64,000 bases of DNA, from contig JAGXTE010000058.1 of the NCBI GenBank assembly GCA_018334095.1, positions 62,001 through 126,000 of the forward strand. The letters are read 5' to 3'. The translations under genes and the position numbers were made by a program. Shown here piece after piece: positions 35,236 to 44,151 of this stretch. This stretch comes from Nitrosarchaeum sp. GTDB lineage: Archaea > Thermoproteota > Nitrososphaeria > Nitrososphaerales > Nitrosopumilaceae. How positions within the stretch are numbered: position 1 is the first letter of the stretch; each line of letters opens with the position of its first letter. Below the pieces are notes generated by a model, which saw nothing but the letters and a program-made list of their open reading frames with translations, was not told the origin of the DNA and did no database searches.

Positions 35236-36356
35236 TTACGACCACCATTATTTGCATACCAAACAGAAACAAATTCTTCTACACGTGAAATGATTTTTGA
35301 AAAATCTGGATCAGAAATTAAATTTATTCCATAGTGTTTTGCCAAACTTTCTACTCCATCTTTAACATCAGACACGGTGACAAAGAAAGTGTTTTTTGGA
35401 TCAATATCCAATTTTGGAATTAAAACAGAATTCATATCTGACTCATCTACTCCAGAAGATTGATTTTTAATAAAAATTAAAATTGAATCATTATTGGATT
35501 TACTTTTACCAAAAATTGGAATTTCATGCACATTTCCACTCTTCCCTTTAACACGAGCATTTAATTCAGCCGAAAAATTAAAACCATTTAGCAATTTCAT
35601 CAATTCATCTTTTATCTGAGTTGTATCAGAGACATTAGAGATATCGGAATTTTTTAATTTATAACAAAATGTAGTGATAAACTTTCCAGAGTTTGTATCA
35701 AAATCATGATCATGATTTCTACAATGAAGTTTTATAACTGCATTATCAAATTTTTCTACACAATCTTCACATTGATACCACATTGCAGGAACACGAATTT
35801 CTTTATCAAAATTTTTAATTTCTTTTACACAAGAAGGACAAATTGAATGTGCTGTGTTTGAAAAATCAAACTTTTTACTTTCAGCGATATATCCACATTT
35901 TTTATGCTCAAAGAGGTTTAATTTTTCTACATTCATTGAATGGCATTTAGGACAATACAATCTCATGCTTGAGGAAAAAACTGTAGGATGTAATGGGCAG
36001 ACGATTAATTTTTCATAAATGTGTTTAGCTAAAATTCCATCAGATACCAGATCATCTAAATACAGTACATTGTCATGAGGCTCTCCTATTTTAGACAGAA
36101 TCGGATAATAGATGTGACCCTTGGTATAATCAATGAAGGGTTTAATCGTTTTATCATCTAATTTTTGTACTTCTTGAATCAGATTTACAGATTTACTAGT
36201 TGAGGGCTTAGGTAGATCAGGCTCAAAATTTACTTTTGGGGCAGGTTCTTCATTAGTGTCTGATTCCTTTTTTAAAAATGAGGAAATCCCACCAACATGA
36301 GGAAATTTAGAATCAGGCTTGGATTTAGAATCTCCACTAGATTTTCGTCCGAACAT
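35232..36356 (-). CDS. Multi zinc-ribbon cytoplasmic protein of the pilus operon
   Basis: 374 aa. A charged, disordered N-terminus (about 85 residues) is followed by a helical part and at least three zinc-binding elements: CPLHPTVFSSSMRLYCPKCHS, EHKKCGY, SICPSC and YQCEDC. A C-terminal alpha/beta region follows (DSILIFIKNQSSGVDESD...FFVTVSDVKDGVESLAKHYGINLISD). The C..C / EH..CGY arrangement is reminiscent of the thaumarchaeal output domain TackOD1; I am not certain. It has no membrane segment. As first gene of the pilin operon it may regulate assembly. ATG at 36356 preferred over the GTG at 36365. Confidence 0.6.
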   Translation of the reverse strand: MFGRKSSGDSKSKPDSKFPHVGGISSFLKKESDTNEEPAPKVNFEPDLPKPSTSKSVNLIQEVQKLDDKTIKPFIDYTKGHIYYPILSKIGEPHDNVLYLDDLVSDGILAKHIYEKLIVCPLHPTVFSSSMRLYCPKCHSMNVEKLNLFEHKKCGYIAESKKFDFSNTAHSICPSCVKEIKNFDKEIRVPAMWYQCEDCVEKFDNAVIKLHCRNHDHDFDTNSGKFITTFCYKLKNSDISNVSDTTQIKDELMKLLNGFNFSAELNARVKGKSGNVHEIPIFGKSKSNNDSILIFIKNQSSGVDESDMNSVLIPKLDIDPKNTFFVTVSDVKDGVESLAKHYGINLISDPDFSKIISRVEEFVSVWYANNGGRK

Positions 36357-36494
36357 CAAATACACACCTCATAAGATAAGAGCGTAACACATACCATGGT
36401 TACAGGTATTAACTAAAACCACAGTAAAAGCAAAATGTTGTTCAAATGAACGAACAAGCGTTAAAAGACAAAGTGTTTATAAAAATACCTAAAA

Positions 36495-38111
36495 ATGAGG
36501 CTAAATATATTTAAAAATAAAATTTCAGCGTTACAAAAAATACAGTATGACCATAAGAACATTGTAAAATCAAATGAAAATAAAATAGAAGATACACCTC
36601 AATTGATTAAAGAAAATGAGAGGAAAATTCCACAATTTATGACACTTTCAAAACTAGATTGGGATAATAATGAAATTCATGCTGGAATAATAAAAGATCC
36701 AACAGCAAAAGGAGGATTAAGATATCAAGTCATAGAGCCAGTATTAACAGAAAGAGATCAAAAAGCTTTTGATATTATCAAAAAACTGTTAATGACAGAA
36801 CTTTCAGTATCACTGGGAGACATTAAATCAAAAAAAGATGCAGAGAGAAGACTAAAAAATAAAATTGCAATAATGATTAAAAAATACAGATTAAAAATTC
36901 CACCAAAAAATATTGAAAGAATAAACTATTTTGCAGTTAGAGATTTTGTATATCTTGGAAAGATCGAACCGCTTATGAGAGATCATATGATTGAAGAAAT
37001 AAGTTGTGATGGGACAAATATTCCAATTTACGTATGGCATAGAGAACATGAATCAATTCCAACAAACATAATCTTCAAAAATGAAGCTGAATTAAACAAT
37101 TTTGCAAGAAAGATGGCATATGTTTGTGGAAAACATGTATCAGTTGCAGATCCAATTATAGATGCATCATTACCTGGTGGAAGTAGAATCAATCTAACGT
37201 TAGGTCATGAAATTACAAAAAGGGGAAGTACATTTACAATCAGACGTTTCAGGGCAGACCCAATTACAGTAATTGATTTAATCAAATTTGGAACAATGTC
37301 AGTAGATATTGCGGCATATATGTGGTATCTCGCTGAAAAACGCGCTACAATGCTTATTGCAGGAGGTACCGCAAGTGGAAAAACGACTGCTCTAAATGCC
37401 CTTGCGACATTTATCAGACCTGGACAAAAAGTAGTCAGCATCGAAGATACACAGGAATTGAACCTACCTCATGAAAATTGGATTCCAGCTGTTTCAAGAC
37501 AGAGCTTTACAGATACTCAGATTGGAGAAATCAATCAATTTGATCTACTCAGAGCAGCACTCAGACAAAGACCAGACATAATTATTGTAGGTGAGACCAG
37601 AGGAAGAGAGGCATACACGTTATTTCAGGCAATGGCAACAGGTCACGGAGGATTTTCATCAATACATGCCGATTCAGTTGATGCAACATTAACAAGATTA
37701 ACATCTTCACCAATGGATGTTCCAAAATCGCTCATTTCAAACAGTCTTGATTTGATCACATTGCAATTAAAAATCAGAATTGGTGAAAAATCTGCAAGAA
37801 GAATAATTCAAGTATCAGAAATCAATGGCATTGATGAAAAAACTGGGGAAATTAAAACCCATGAGATATTCAAATGGAATCCAAGAGAAGACAAGCATGA
37901 ATTCATGGGAGACAGTGTAGTGTTTAGTAAAATAAAAGAACGAGATGGTGATACAGATGAAAAGATCAACTATGAATTAACAAAAAGACGACTTGCATTA
38001 GAGTGGATGGCAAAAAAAGACATTCGTGATCACAAAGAAGTCTCAAATAACATCATGGAGTATTACTCGGATCCTGAAAGATACTATGAAAGAAAGAGGT
38101 TAGAGATGTAA
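36495..38111 (+). CDS. Type IV pilus/archaellum secretion ATPase (VirB11/ArlI family)
   Basis: 538-aa hexameric AAA-type ATPase powering pilus assembly. Walker A is GGTASGKTTALNALATFI (about residue 290), the aspartate box is SIEDTQELNLPHENW, and Walker B/His box is GETRGREAYTLFQAMATGHGGFSSIHAD. The N-terminal region of about 100 residues is charged. It is divergent from the pilin operon, and followed in the same operon by two platform proteins with gaps of 1 and 3 bp. It belongs to the pilus system at 28.9-40 kb. Confidence 0.92.
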   Translation: MRLNIFKNKISALQKIQYDHKNIVKSNENKIEDTPQLIKENERKIPQFMTLSKLDWDNNEIHAGIIKDPTAKGGLRYQVIEPVLTERDQKAFDIIKKLLMTELSVSLGDIKSKKDAERRLKNKIAIMIKKYRLKIPPKNIERINYFAVRDFVYLGKIEPLMRDHMIEEISCDGTNIPIYVWHREHESIPTNIIFKNEAELNNFARKMAYVCGKHVSVADPIIDASLPGGSRINLTLGHEITKRGSTFTIRRFRADPITVIDLIKFGTMSVDIAAYMWYLAEKRATMLIAGGTASGKTTALNALATFIRPGQKVVSIEDTQELNLPHENWIPAVSRQSFTDTQIGEINQFDLLRAALRQRPDIIIVGETRGREAYTLFQAMATGHGGFSSIHADSVDATLTRLTSSPMDVPKSLISNSLDLITLQLKIRIGEKSARRIIQVSEINGIDEKTGEIKTHEIFKWNPREDKHEFMGDSVVFSKIKERDGDTDEKINYELTKRRLALEWMAKKDIRDHKEVSNNIMEYYSDPERYYERKRLEM

Positions 38112-38112
38112 C

Positions 38113-39030
38113 ATGACAATGACAAAAACAAAACAAAAACAACAAGAAGAGTCAGTGGGAGTCATTCATGTATACAGTTACAAATTGCTAAATGATCACA
38201 TAAAATTCCTATATCCGAAATTCAAACCACTAGAAAAATCAATCAAACAAGCAATGATGCCAATTCCTTTTGAAGTATATGTTTCAAGCATGGTTTTCTT
38301 TAGCATTATTGGCGGAATATGTGGTGTAATAATAGGTCTAATTGCATCCCAATTAATCAACATTCAACCTGTAATTGTAGGTTATCTCCTTCCACCAATT
38401 GCAGGATTGGTCTTAATGGCAATGACATTTGGAATTCTACAAATTATTCCTCCAGTCAAAGTAAAAAACAGATCAACAAAACTATTAGAAGAAATTCCAC
38501 ACTTTATTGGATACATGTCAACACTTGCAACAAGTGGATTATCATTAGAGGATATTTTCAAAGCAATATCAAAAGAAGATACAGATGAAGACATTGTAAA
38601 GGATGCACGTTTCATTACCAGAAACATTGAGATTCTTGGAATGGATTTAATCACAGCAGTAAAGGATCTAATTAACAGAACACCGCCAGGACCATACTCA
38701 GAATTACTAGAAGGAGCTATTGTCACATCTCAATCAGGCGGTGATTTGAAAGAATACTTTAACGCTACAGCCAAAGTTCAACTGGAAGAAAAAAAGATGC
38801 TACTACAAAAAACTACAGAATCACTTGGGTCTGTTGCAGAAATCTATACAATTCTCTTAATAGTATTCCCACTCCTTGCAGTAATCATGTTATCAATTAT
38901 GGGCATCATGAGTCCAAGTTTAGGGGGTTTTGACTTGCTTACACTAATGAACATACTCACATTTGCAGTAATTCCGCTAAGCGGGGTATTGATGTTAGTA
39001 ATGATGGATACAATGGTGCCAAAGAGGTAA
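38113..39030 (+). CDS. Pilus platform membrane protein, TadC/ArlJ N-half-like
   Basis: 305 aa. Type II secretion F-domain protein: an N-terminal cytosolic segment, two helices (VYVSSMVFFSIIGGICGVIIG and PVIVGYLLPPIAGLVLMAMTFGIL), the cytosolic helical bundle with EIPHFIGYMSTLATSGLSLEDIFKAISKE, and a pair of C-terminal helices. It forms the membrane base of the pilus with its partner immediately downstream. Archaellum ArlJ is usually one protein of about 550 aa, so this locus has the two halves as separate genes. Confidence 0.88.
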   Translation: MTMTKTKQKQQEESVGVIHVYSYKLLNDHIKFLYPKFKPLEKSIKQAMMPIPFEVYVSSMVFFSIIGGICGVIIGLIASQLINIQPVIVGYLLPPIAGLVLMAMTFGILQIIPPVKVKNRSTKLLEEIPHFIGYMSTLATSGLSLEDIFKAISKEDTDEDIVKDARFITRNIEILGMDLITAVKDLINRTPPGPYSELLEGAIVTSQSGGDLKEYFNATAKVQLEEKKMLLQKTTESLGSVAEIYTILLIVFPLLAVIMLSIMGIMSPSLGGFDLLTLMNILTFAVIPLSGVLMLVMMDTMVPKR

Positions 39031-39033
39031 AAC

Positions 39034-39948
39034 ATGCAAAAAATCGATAGAAACCAAAAAGAGATAGCAACAAATGAGATAATGCCAAAAAAATCCATTT
39101 TGAAAAACGAGATTGTAAAATCAATCATGTTTTCAATTGTTGCATCAATTAGTGTAATTGTAATTAGTTTAGAAATCTCAAGTGTAGTAGAATCAACTAT
39201 GATCAAAGATGTTGGAATAATATTTGGAATCATGGTAGGGATTATTCCATTAACAATTCATCAATTAAGAGAAGTCCAAAGAAGAGACAGTGTAGATAGA
39301 AACATGCCAGTATTTTTATTAGCATTACTAAGTTCGGTTCAAAGTGGCTCTAATCTTATCAGAGCAATAGAACAAGCAGCAGATAGAAACTTGGGAGCGT
39401 TAACCCCTGAATTAAAGAATCTTAAAGCAAACATCAGTTGGGGAATCCCATTAGAAGAAGCATTTGAGAATTTTGCAAAGAGAACAGGCACAAGGGTATC
39501 ACGACGTGTAACTGTACTACTTGAGATGGCCATGAAAATAGGAGGAGATGTCAGTGAGAATCTGGAGATGATTCAAAAACACGTCTCAGAGATGCAAAAT
39601 ATTGAAAAAAGCAGAAAGTCAGCTTTGCAACCATATACATATACAATTTACATTTCATTTGCAGTGTTTTTAGCAGTTGCAGTATTACTAACTACTAGCT
39701 TTTTCACTGAGATTGAAAAAGTTCAAGACGGATTGCTAGCTGCAGGTAGCGGAAAAGATGGATTGTTTGGATCATTGGCAGATATGGATGTATCAAAATT
39801 AGAATCAGCATTATTTAACATGGCAATAATTGAAGCAGTCTTTGGAGGGGTAGCTGCAGGAAAGATAGGGTCGGGGTCATATGTTGCAGGAACCAAACAT
39901 GTTGTAGTAATGATAATCATGGCAGTGATTGCATTTAATGTGTCATAG
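39034..39948 (+). CDS. Pilus platform membrane protein, TadC/ArlJ C-half-like
   Basis: 304 aa. Second F-domain: DRNMPVFLLALLSSVQSGSNLIRAIEQAADR then ISWGIPLEEAFENFAKRTGTRVSRRVTVLLEMAMKIGGDVSENLEMI, which is the conserved cytosolic helical module. Helices flank it. It is the partner of the previous gene (3-bp gap), giving a split ArlJ/TadBC-type arrangement. No prepilin peptidase or archaellum ArlB cluster is seen next to it. Confidence 0.88.
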   Translation: MQKIDRNQKEIATNEIMPKKSILKNEIVKSIMFSIVASISVIVISLEISSVVESTMIKDVGIIFGIMVGIIPLTIHQLREVQRRDSVDRNMPVFLLALLSSVQSGSNLIRAIEQAADRNLGALTPELKNLKANISWGIPLEEAFENFAKRTGTRVSRRVTVLLEMAMKIGGDVSENLEMIQKHVSEMQNIEKSRKSALQPYTYTIYISFAVFLAVAVLLTTSFFTEIEKVQDGLLAAGSGKDGLFGSLADMDVSKLESALFNMAIIEAVFGGVAAGKIGSGSYVAGTKHVVVMIIMAVIAFNVS

Positions 39949-39965
39949 TTTCATTTCAGACATTT

Positions 39966-39994
39966 TTAATTACAAATGTATGAAATGTAATTAA
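39966..39994. repeat. Inverted repeat TTAATTACA / TGTAATTAA
   Basis: Perfect 9-bp arms (39966-39974 and 39986-39994) around an 11-bp spacer, 18 bp after the pilus operon stop and about 190 bp before a TrmB gene. It could be a terminator stem or an operator; the absence of a T-run after it and the moderate AT content leave this open. Confidence 0.4.
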
Positions 39995-40181
39995 CAGTCA
40001 TAAAATTTTATTCTGTAAGTTGTTAGTAGATGATCTAACATACTGATCCTTTAGTTCTAATCGATCAATCATTTGATATAGATGAAAATAAAAACAGTCA
40101 AACTGGGAAATCATGCGCAAGTGCTAAATGCAATCACGCGAAAAATTCTCATGCAAGAAATTCAGGTGAGAAATTAATTTG

Positions 40182-41027
40182 ATGACATTTCAAGATCAAA
40201 TAACAGGCATTGCATCGGAATTAGAAATGATTTTGGATCTTGATGAATTAGAAGCCAAAGTATATTTGAATTTATTACGAGCAGGACCAATTACTGCAAG
40301 TGCACTAGCAAAAGAGCTTGATATAGACAGAGCAAGAATGTACAGAACAGTAGATAAGCTTGTAAGTAGAAATATAATTTCAACAACATTATCTAGCCCT
40401 AAATTATGCATTGCTGCAGAACCACAAGATGCATTAAAAATCGCATTAAGAAAAAAAGAGGATGAGGTAAATAGAATTAAAAAAGACGGAGAAGCGATAA
40501 TTGAAAAAATCAATAGTGAAATAACAACCAAACAAGGTACAAACGTGCCTACATTTAGAGTGGTACAAGGAAGAGGAAATATCTATGCAGACATTGCACA
40601 GTTAATTGAAAACTCATCAGGAATAATATACATCTCAACTACACTTGAAGATATTTCTAGGATGTATCATAGTGCAATACCTGAAAAGATCACAGTGTGT
40701 GAAAAAAGAGGAGGCAAAGTGAGATTACTTGTAGAGTTAGATGATCCAAAATTAATTTCATTTGTTAAAAGATTCAACGCTACTGAAACTAAAATCTGTA
40801 AGCTGCCATCAAAGGGAAGAATGGTGGTCCAAAAAGACAAACAAATGATCATGTCAGATTCAACAGCTGCAAGTCAAATGTCTTCAAATTCAGAGTCAGA
40901 CTTTTCTCTGTGTACAAATTCATCTGAAATGGTAAGCAATATACATAGTCTGTGTAGTCTTTTGTGGGATACGGCACAGCCGATAACATCACTTGATGTA
41001 AAAAATTATATCACAAAAACAAAGTAA
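40182..41027 (+). CDS. TrmB-family transcriptional regulator
   Basis: 281 aa. The N-terminal winged helix starts LDLDELEAKVYLNLLRAGPITASALAKELDIDRARMYRTVDKLVSRNIIST, typical of TrmB. It is followed by a coiled-coil dimer helix and a C-terminal PLD-like/TrmB effector domain (FRVVQGRGNIYADIAQLIE, PEKITVCEKRGGKVRLLVEL). It should control sugar or other metabolite genes through ligand binding; here it lies after the pilus operon. The ATG at 40182 is preferred to the TTG one codon upstream. A paralogue is encoded at 45447-46289. Confidence 0.85.
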   Translation: MTFQDQITGIASELEMILDLDELEAKVYLNLLRAGPITASALAKELDIDRARMYRTVDKLVSRNIISTTLSSPKLCIAAEPQDALKIALRKKEDEVNRIKKDGEAIIEKINSEITTKQGTNVPTFRVVQGRGNIYADIAQLIENSSGIIYISTTLEDISRMYHSAIPEKITVCEKRGGKVRLLVELDDPKLISFVKRFNATETKICKLPSKGRMVVQKDKQMIMSDSTAASQMSSNSESDFSLCTNSSEMVSNIHSLCSLLWDTAQPITSLDVKNYITKTK

Positions 41028-41083
41028 ATTTAAAATTTAAATCAAAAAAATTGTAGTTTTTTATAAACTAAATGAAATAGAGA

Positions 41084-41584
41084 TTATAGAATTTCGGATG
41101 GTTTGTAAACAACGTTCTGATTTTTTAGTCGTTCAAATCGTTTAAGAACGAACTCGGCAGTTTCTCTCACATCATGACTAGGATCATTTAGTGCTTTTCT
41201 AATCAAAGGTTCTGCTTCAAATGCGCGCATTAGTCCAAGAGATTCAATTGCTTCATGTTTTGCCAATATACTTGCATTGTGTAATGCAGTGTTTACCAAA
41301 ACAGGAATTTTTTGTCTCATATTCCTAGCAGCAACTTGAAAACATGCTTCATGTTTTACTACTCCGTTATCATCATTGTTTAAGACCCATTCAATCACAT
41401 CTGATACTTTATTGAACATTGGATCATTTTCGTCTTTATTTTCAGCTAATTCACCAATTAACCATACTGCATCCCAACGTTTTGACTCATCTTTTTCATT
41501 TTTTAATGTTGTTTCACATATTGAGAATCGTTCATCATCTGGAAGTTCTCGCATGTTATATTCATCAAAAACTTCTATTGGCAT
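41084..41584 (-). CDS. HEAT-repeat protein
   Basis: 166 aa. The repeated helical pairs have the HEAT signature, for example RWDAVWLIGELAENK, VKHEACFQVAARNM, AKHEAIESLGLMRAFEAEPLIRKALNDPSHDVRETAEFVLKRF. About four HEAT repeats; PBS-lyase/deoxyhypusine-hydroxylase-like style, but no His-Glu metal pair set is complete. Most likely a protein-binding scaffold. The ATG at 41584 is chosen over one 9 bp upstream. Confidence 0.7.
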   Translation of the reverse strand: MPIEVFDEYNMRELPDDERFSICETTLKNEKDESKRWDAVWLIGELAENKDENDPMFNKVSDVIEWVLNNDDNGVVKHEACFQVAARNMRQKIPVLVNTALHNASILAKHEAIESLGLMRAFEAEPLIRKALNDPSHDVRETAEFVLKRFERLKNQNVVYKPSEIL

Positions 41585-41728
41585 AAAAAACAATCACTTC
41601 ACACATTAATAAAAATTACTTCAGTATTTTTTCATACCTTATGAAAATTGAGCCTAAAAAAAAATATGGGTGAGACAGATTTTGTTAACCCATGCAGATT
41701 ATACGTTATTCAAATAACAAAAAAATCA

Positions 41729-42514
41729 ATGGAGCAGCCAGATATAGTACCAGATAAAATCAAGAGCCCATTTAATTATAGAATTCTTGTAGGGATAGCT
41801 GTACTGGTAATTTCAGTCCACATTTTGATCAATTATGGCACAATACCTGATGACGCCGATACAATCGTTTCAATTTTTTCATTTCTAAATCCCCTCATAG
41901 TTACAATAATAGGATTTTTCATAGCGATTAGATATAGAGGTTCATTAGTTTTTGGAAAATCTTACTTGGCATTAGCAATTGCATATTTAGGGATTTTTCT
42001 TGGCGAAGTAACTTACATGATATATGACATTGTTTATGATATCGAACCATATCCATCAATAGCAGATGTTTTCTTTTTCATACAATATCCACTATTACTA
42101 ACACATCTTGCTCTAAACATCAAATTCTTTACTCCAAAAATTAACAAAATTGCAAAAATTTGGATCATAGTTATGCCAATTATAGTCTTAATAGGATATT
42201 CAGCATTTTACTTAGTAGAAGATGAAAGAGGTTTTGTAGAATTTGATTTTATGTATGGGGTAATTTTTGTTTATTTTTCGGCATTAACATTAAGTTTAGC
42301 AGTTATTGGTGCAACTATTTTCAAAGAAGGTGCCATCGGAAAAGCATGGATTCTCCTATCAATAGGAATTTTATTCAATACAATAGGGGATACGTGGTAT
42401 TACAATTTAGAATTGTTTGATGCATATGATCTTCTTCATCCAGTTAACATGTTTTGGTATGCAGGATATTGGCTTGTCATGTATGCATTAATCAAACATA
42501 ATAAAATAATATAA
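41729..42514 (+). CDS. Multi-pass membrane sensor-like protein (paralogue of 52891-53652)
   Basis: 261 aa with eight hydrophobic helices. The segment PYPSIADVFFFIQYPLLLTHLAL is the characteristic P-S-x-A-D-x-x-F-x-x-x-Y-P element found in membrane sensory domains that often precede GGDEF or kinase modules. Here no output domain is attached. The start is uncertain: the ATG at 41729 precedes the first helix, but the frame extends back to a TTG at 41648. That TTG lies in a TTGAGCCTAA copy (41648-41657). The NitrOD5-like regulator at 42589 is convergent. The paralogue at 52891 is directly downstream of another NitrOD5-like gene. Confidence 0.65.
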   Translation: MEQPDIVPDKIKSPFNYRILVGIAVLVISVHILINYGTIPDDADTIVSIFSFLNPLIVTIIGFFIAIRYRGSLVFGKSYLALAIAYLGIFLGEVTYMIYDIVYDIEPYPSIADVFFFIQYPLLLTHLALNIKFFTPKINKIAKIWIIVMPIIVLIGYSAFYLVEDERGFVEFDFMYGVIFVYFSALTLSLAVIGATIFKEGAIGKAWILLSIGILFNTIGDTWYYNLELFDAYDLLHPVNMFWYAGYWLVMYALIKHNKII

Positions 42515-42588
42515 TTCAAAATACACATCAATATTCAACAATGAGTAGAAAAAAAGATTTGGAAAAAATTATAATATTTAATGCAATA

Positions 42589-43203
42589 TCAATTTGAAAT
42601 AACTTGTAACACTACACTGTCTTGGATAGATGTTTTCTTTAGTTGAACCTTAACTACAACTATATTTTTTTCTATATCCATCTTTACATTATCAAATATT
42701 GATTCATATTTTCTTATTTTTTTACCGTCAGTTGCTATTTCATAACCATTTGAGATTAACAGTCCAGATTCAATTAATTGATTAATCTTTCTATATCCAG
42801 ATGTTTGTGGGACATTACACGCATCTAAAATATCAGCAATAACAAGGGATTTATCCAAAACAGCCCCAATGATTGCTTTTTTGTCTTCATCTGCAAATGA
42901 TTCTAAAAATATTTTGGCCAATTCTTGATCTTTAATTACAATCCAGTTATCAGTTGTTTTCTTTTGTTGTTTAAGATCAATTATATTTTGTAAGAATTTT
43001 GTTTCTAATCCATCTGCACCTGCTCCAAAAAATTCTCTTAAAACACCATCAAATTTATGAAAATCTTTTATTGCCTGAACAAGGCCCAACCCATGACGTT
43101 CCATTAAACGCTGTTCAATTTTATTCAGTGTTTGTTTACCAAGGTTAATCTCGATCGATTTACGTAACGTTGGGGCCAGTAAATTATCCAAACTGTTTGT
43201 CAA
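42589..43203 (-). CDS. NitrOD5-like helical plus winged-helix regulator (paralogue of 49228-49836)
   Basis: 204 aa. The first about 80 residues form a helical domain (LRKSIEINLGKQTLNKIEQRLMERHGLGLVQAIKDFHKFDGVLREFFGAGADGLE) like the one I recall as NitrOD5 in thaumarchaeal two-component proteins. Then follows a winged helix (ADILDACNVPQTSGYRKINQLIESGLLIS) with the highly conserved QTSGYRK, and a C-terminal beta tail. It aligns end to end with 49228-49836. Probably a DNA-binding regulator that senses a partner; the family name is from memory. Confidence 0.7.
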   Translation of the reverse strand: MTNSLDNLLAPTLRKSIEINLGKQTLNKIEQRLMERHGLGLVQAIKDFHKFDGVLREFFGAGADGLETKFLQNIIDLKQQKKTTDNWIVIKDQELAKIFLESFADEDKKAIIGAVLDKSLVIADILDACNVPQTSGYRKINQLIESGLLISNGYEIATDGKKIRKYESIFDNVKMDIEKNIVVVKVQLKKTSIQDSVVLQVISN

Positions 43204-43513
43204 TATTGTAACGTAAACATCATATCTATTAAACTAATTGTCATAATTATTTTGAAATAACACATTAAAAAATATCATAAAATATTAAAATAATCATTCA
43301 CAGATGTTTATTTAAAAAAATGATCGCTAAAAAAGTTACACATAATTTCAATGATTACGCATAGATAATTACATTTCAATACAAGTGAACATAATGTAGT
43401 AATTTGTACAAAGTAGTAAGTGTCTCAACATAACATACCAATGCATATCACCAAAAGTGGAAATAAGTAGTTAGAAACATGAATTTAATATATAGAAAAG
43501 GAGATCGGGTAAA
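43204..43513. other. Divergent intergenic region with operator-like sites
   Basis: 310 bp between the NitrOD5-like regulator and a ribbon-helix-helix gene. It holds the palindromic element at 43448-43463 and a TTTAATATATAG TATA box at about 43484-43495, which places the transcript start near the TTG at 43514. The rest is AT-rich with no frame. Confidence 0.5.
43448..43463. promoter_or_regulatory. TTTCCA-N4-TGGAAA type element (site 1)
   Basis: TCACCA-AAAG-TGGAAA. The right half is exact and the left half matches at the CCA end. It lies 21 bp upstream of the TATA box of the ribbon-helix-helix gene, a position suited to activation. One of four related sites between 43.4 and 49.2 kb. Confidence 0.4.
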
Positions 43514-44068
43514 TTGACATTACAGGAAAACGGCATACTAAGAAAGACGGACAATGTATCTATCAGAATTGATTCGGACCTTAGTAACAAACTACATGAA
43601 AAATCAAATGAGCAAAAAATCAGTCTTAACACTTTGATTAATCATCTTTTAGAAAAGCAAGTAAATTGGAATGAATTAGCAAATGAGATGGGTTGGGTAT
43701 CCATGTTTAGATCTACATTTAGAGAATTAATGGATTCAAATACTAAGGAAAAAATTCAAAAAATTGCTGAAACCACTGGAATGATTGATCTAAAAAATTC
43801 ATTGAACTACTTTTATGGGCATATCAATTTAGATTCAATTTTAGATCTCTTCAAGAAGAGATGTCAAAGTATGAATGTGCAGTTAAGAATTATTCCTATT
43901 AACACCTCAATCAAAATCATCATTCAGCATGATCTTGGCAAAAATTGGCCATTTTTTATAATTAAACAGATGAATTCAATTCTAAATGAGATAGAATACA
44001 GAATCATCAATGAGGACTATAATAGTCAAGGGTTCTCATTTGAAATCGTCAAAATAGGAGATGAATAG
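43514..44068 (+). CDS. Ribbon-helix-helix domain regulator
   Basis: 184 aa. N-terminal RHH motif VSIRIDSDLSNKLHEKSNEQKISLNTLINHLLEKQVNW, in which the beta strand contacts DNA and the helices dimerise. A C-terminal domain of about 110 residues (FRELMDSNTKEKIQKIAETTGMIDLKNSLNYFYGHI then RIIPINTSIKIIIQHDLGKNWPFF) is mixed alpha/beta and may sense a ligand. TTG start 3 bp after a GGAGATCGG sequence and about 26 bp from the TATA box. It is followed by a DMT transporter after 76 bp. Confidence 0.7.
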   Translation: MTLQENGILRKTDNVSIRIDSDLSNKLHEKSNEQKISLNTLINHLLEKQVNWNELANEMGWVSMFRSTFRELMDSNTKEKIQKIAETTGMIDLKNSLNYFYGHINLDSILDLFKKRCQSMNVQLRIIPINTSIKIIIQHDLGKNWPFFIIKQMNSILNEIEYRIINEDYNSQGFSFEIVKIGDE

Positions 44069-44135
44069 AAAACTTAGGCTCAAGAAAACTCAAATTTTCT
44101 AGACTCAGAGGATAATATTCTTAAGGATCGGCACA

Positions 44136-44151
44136 TTTCCAAATATGGGAA
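44136..44151. promoter_or_regulatory. TTTCCA-N4-TGGAAA type element (site 2)
   Basis: TTTCCA-AATA-TGGGAA, one mismatch from the perfect palindrome. The A before the right half is the A of the DMT transporter ATG (44145). With TTCTTAAG (44118-44125) as TATA box, the element sits on the transcription start, as expected of a repressor site. Confidence 0.5.

Noticed and set aside
36476-36484. TTTATAAAA as TATA box for the secretion ATPase
   Set aside because: It lies only about 15 bp before the ATG, too close for transcription start to precede the codon, unless translation starts further downstream. Not listed as a promoter.
38382-39233. Minus-strand frames opposite the pilus platform genes
   Set aside because: Hydrophobic antisense of transmembrane coding sequence; the plus strand has clear F-domain homology.
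40082-40177. 31-aa plus-strand frame (MKIKTVKLGNHAQVLNA...) before the TrmB gene
   Set aside because: No motif or coupling signal; likely a chance frame in the leader region.
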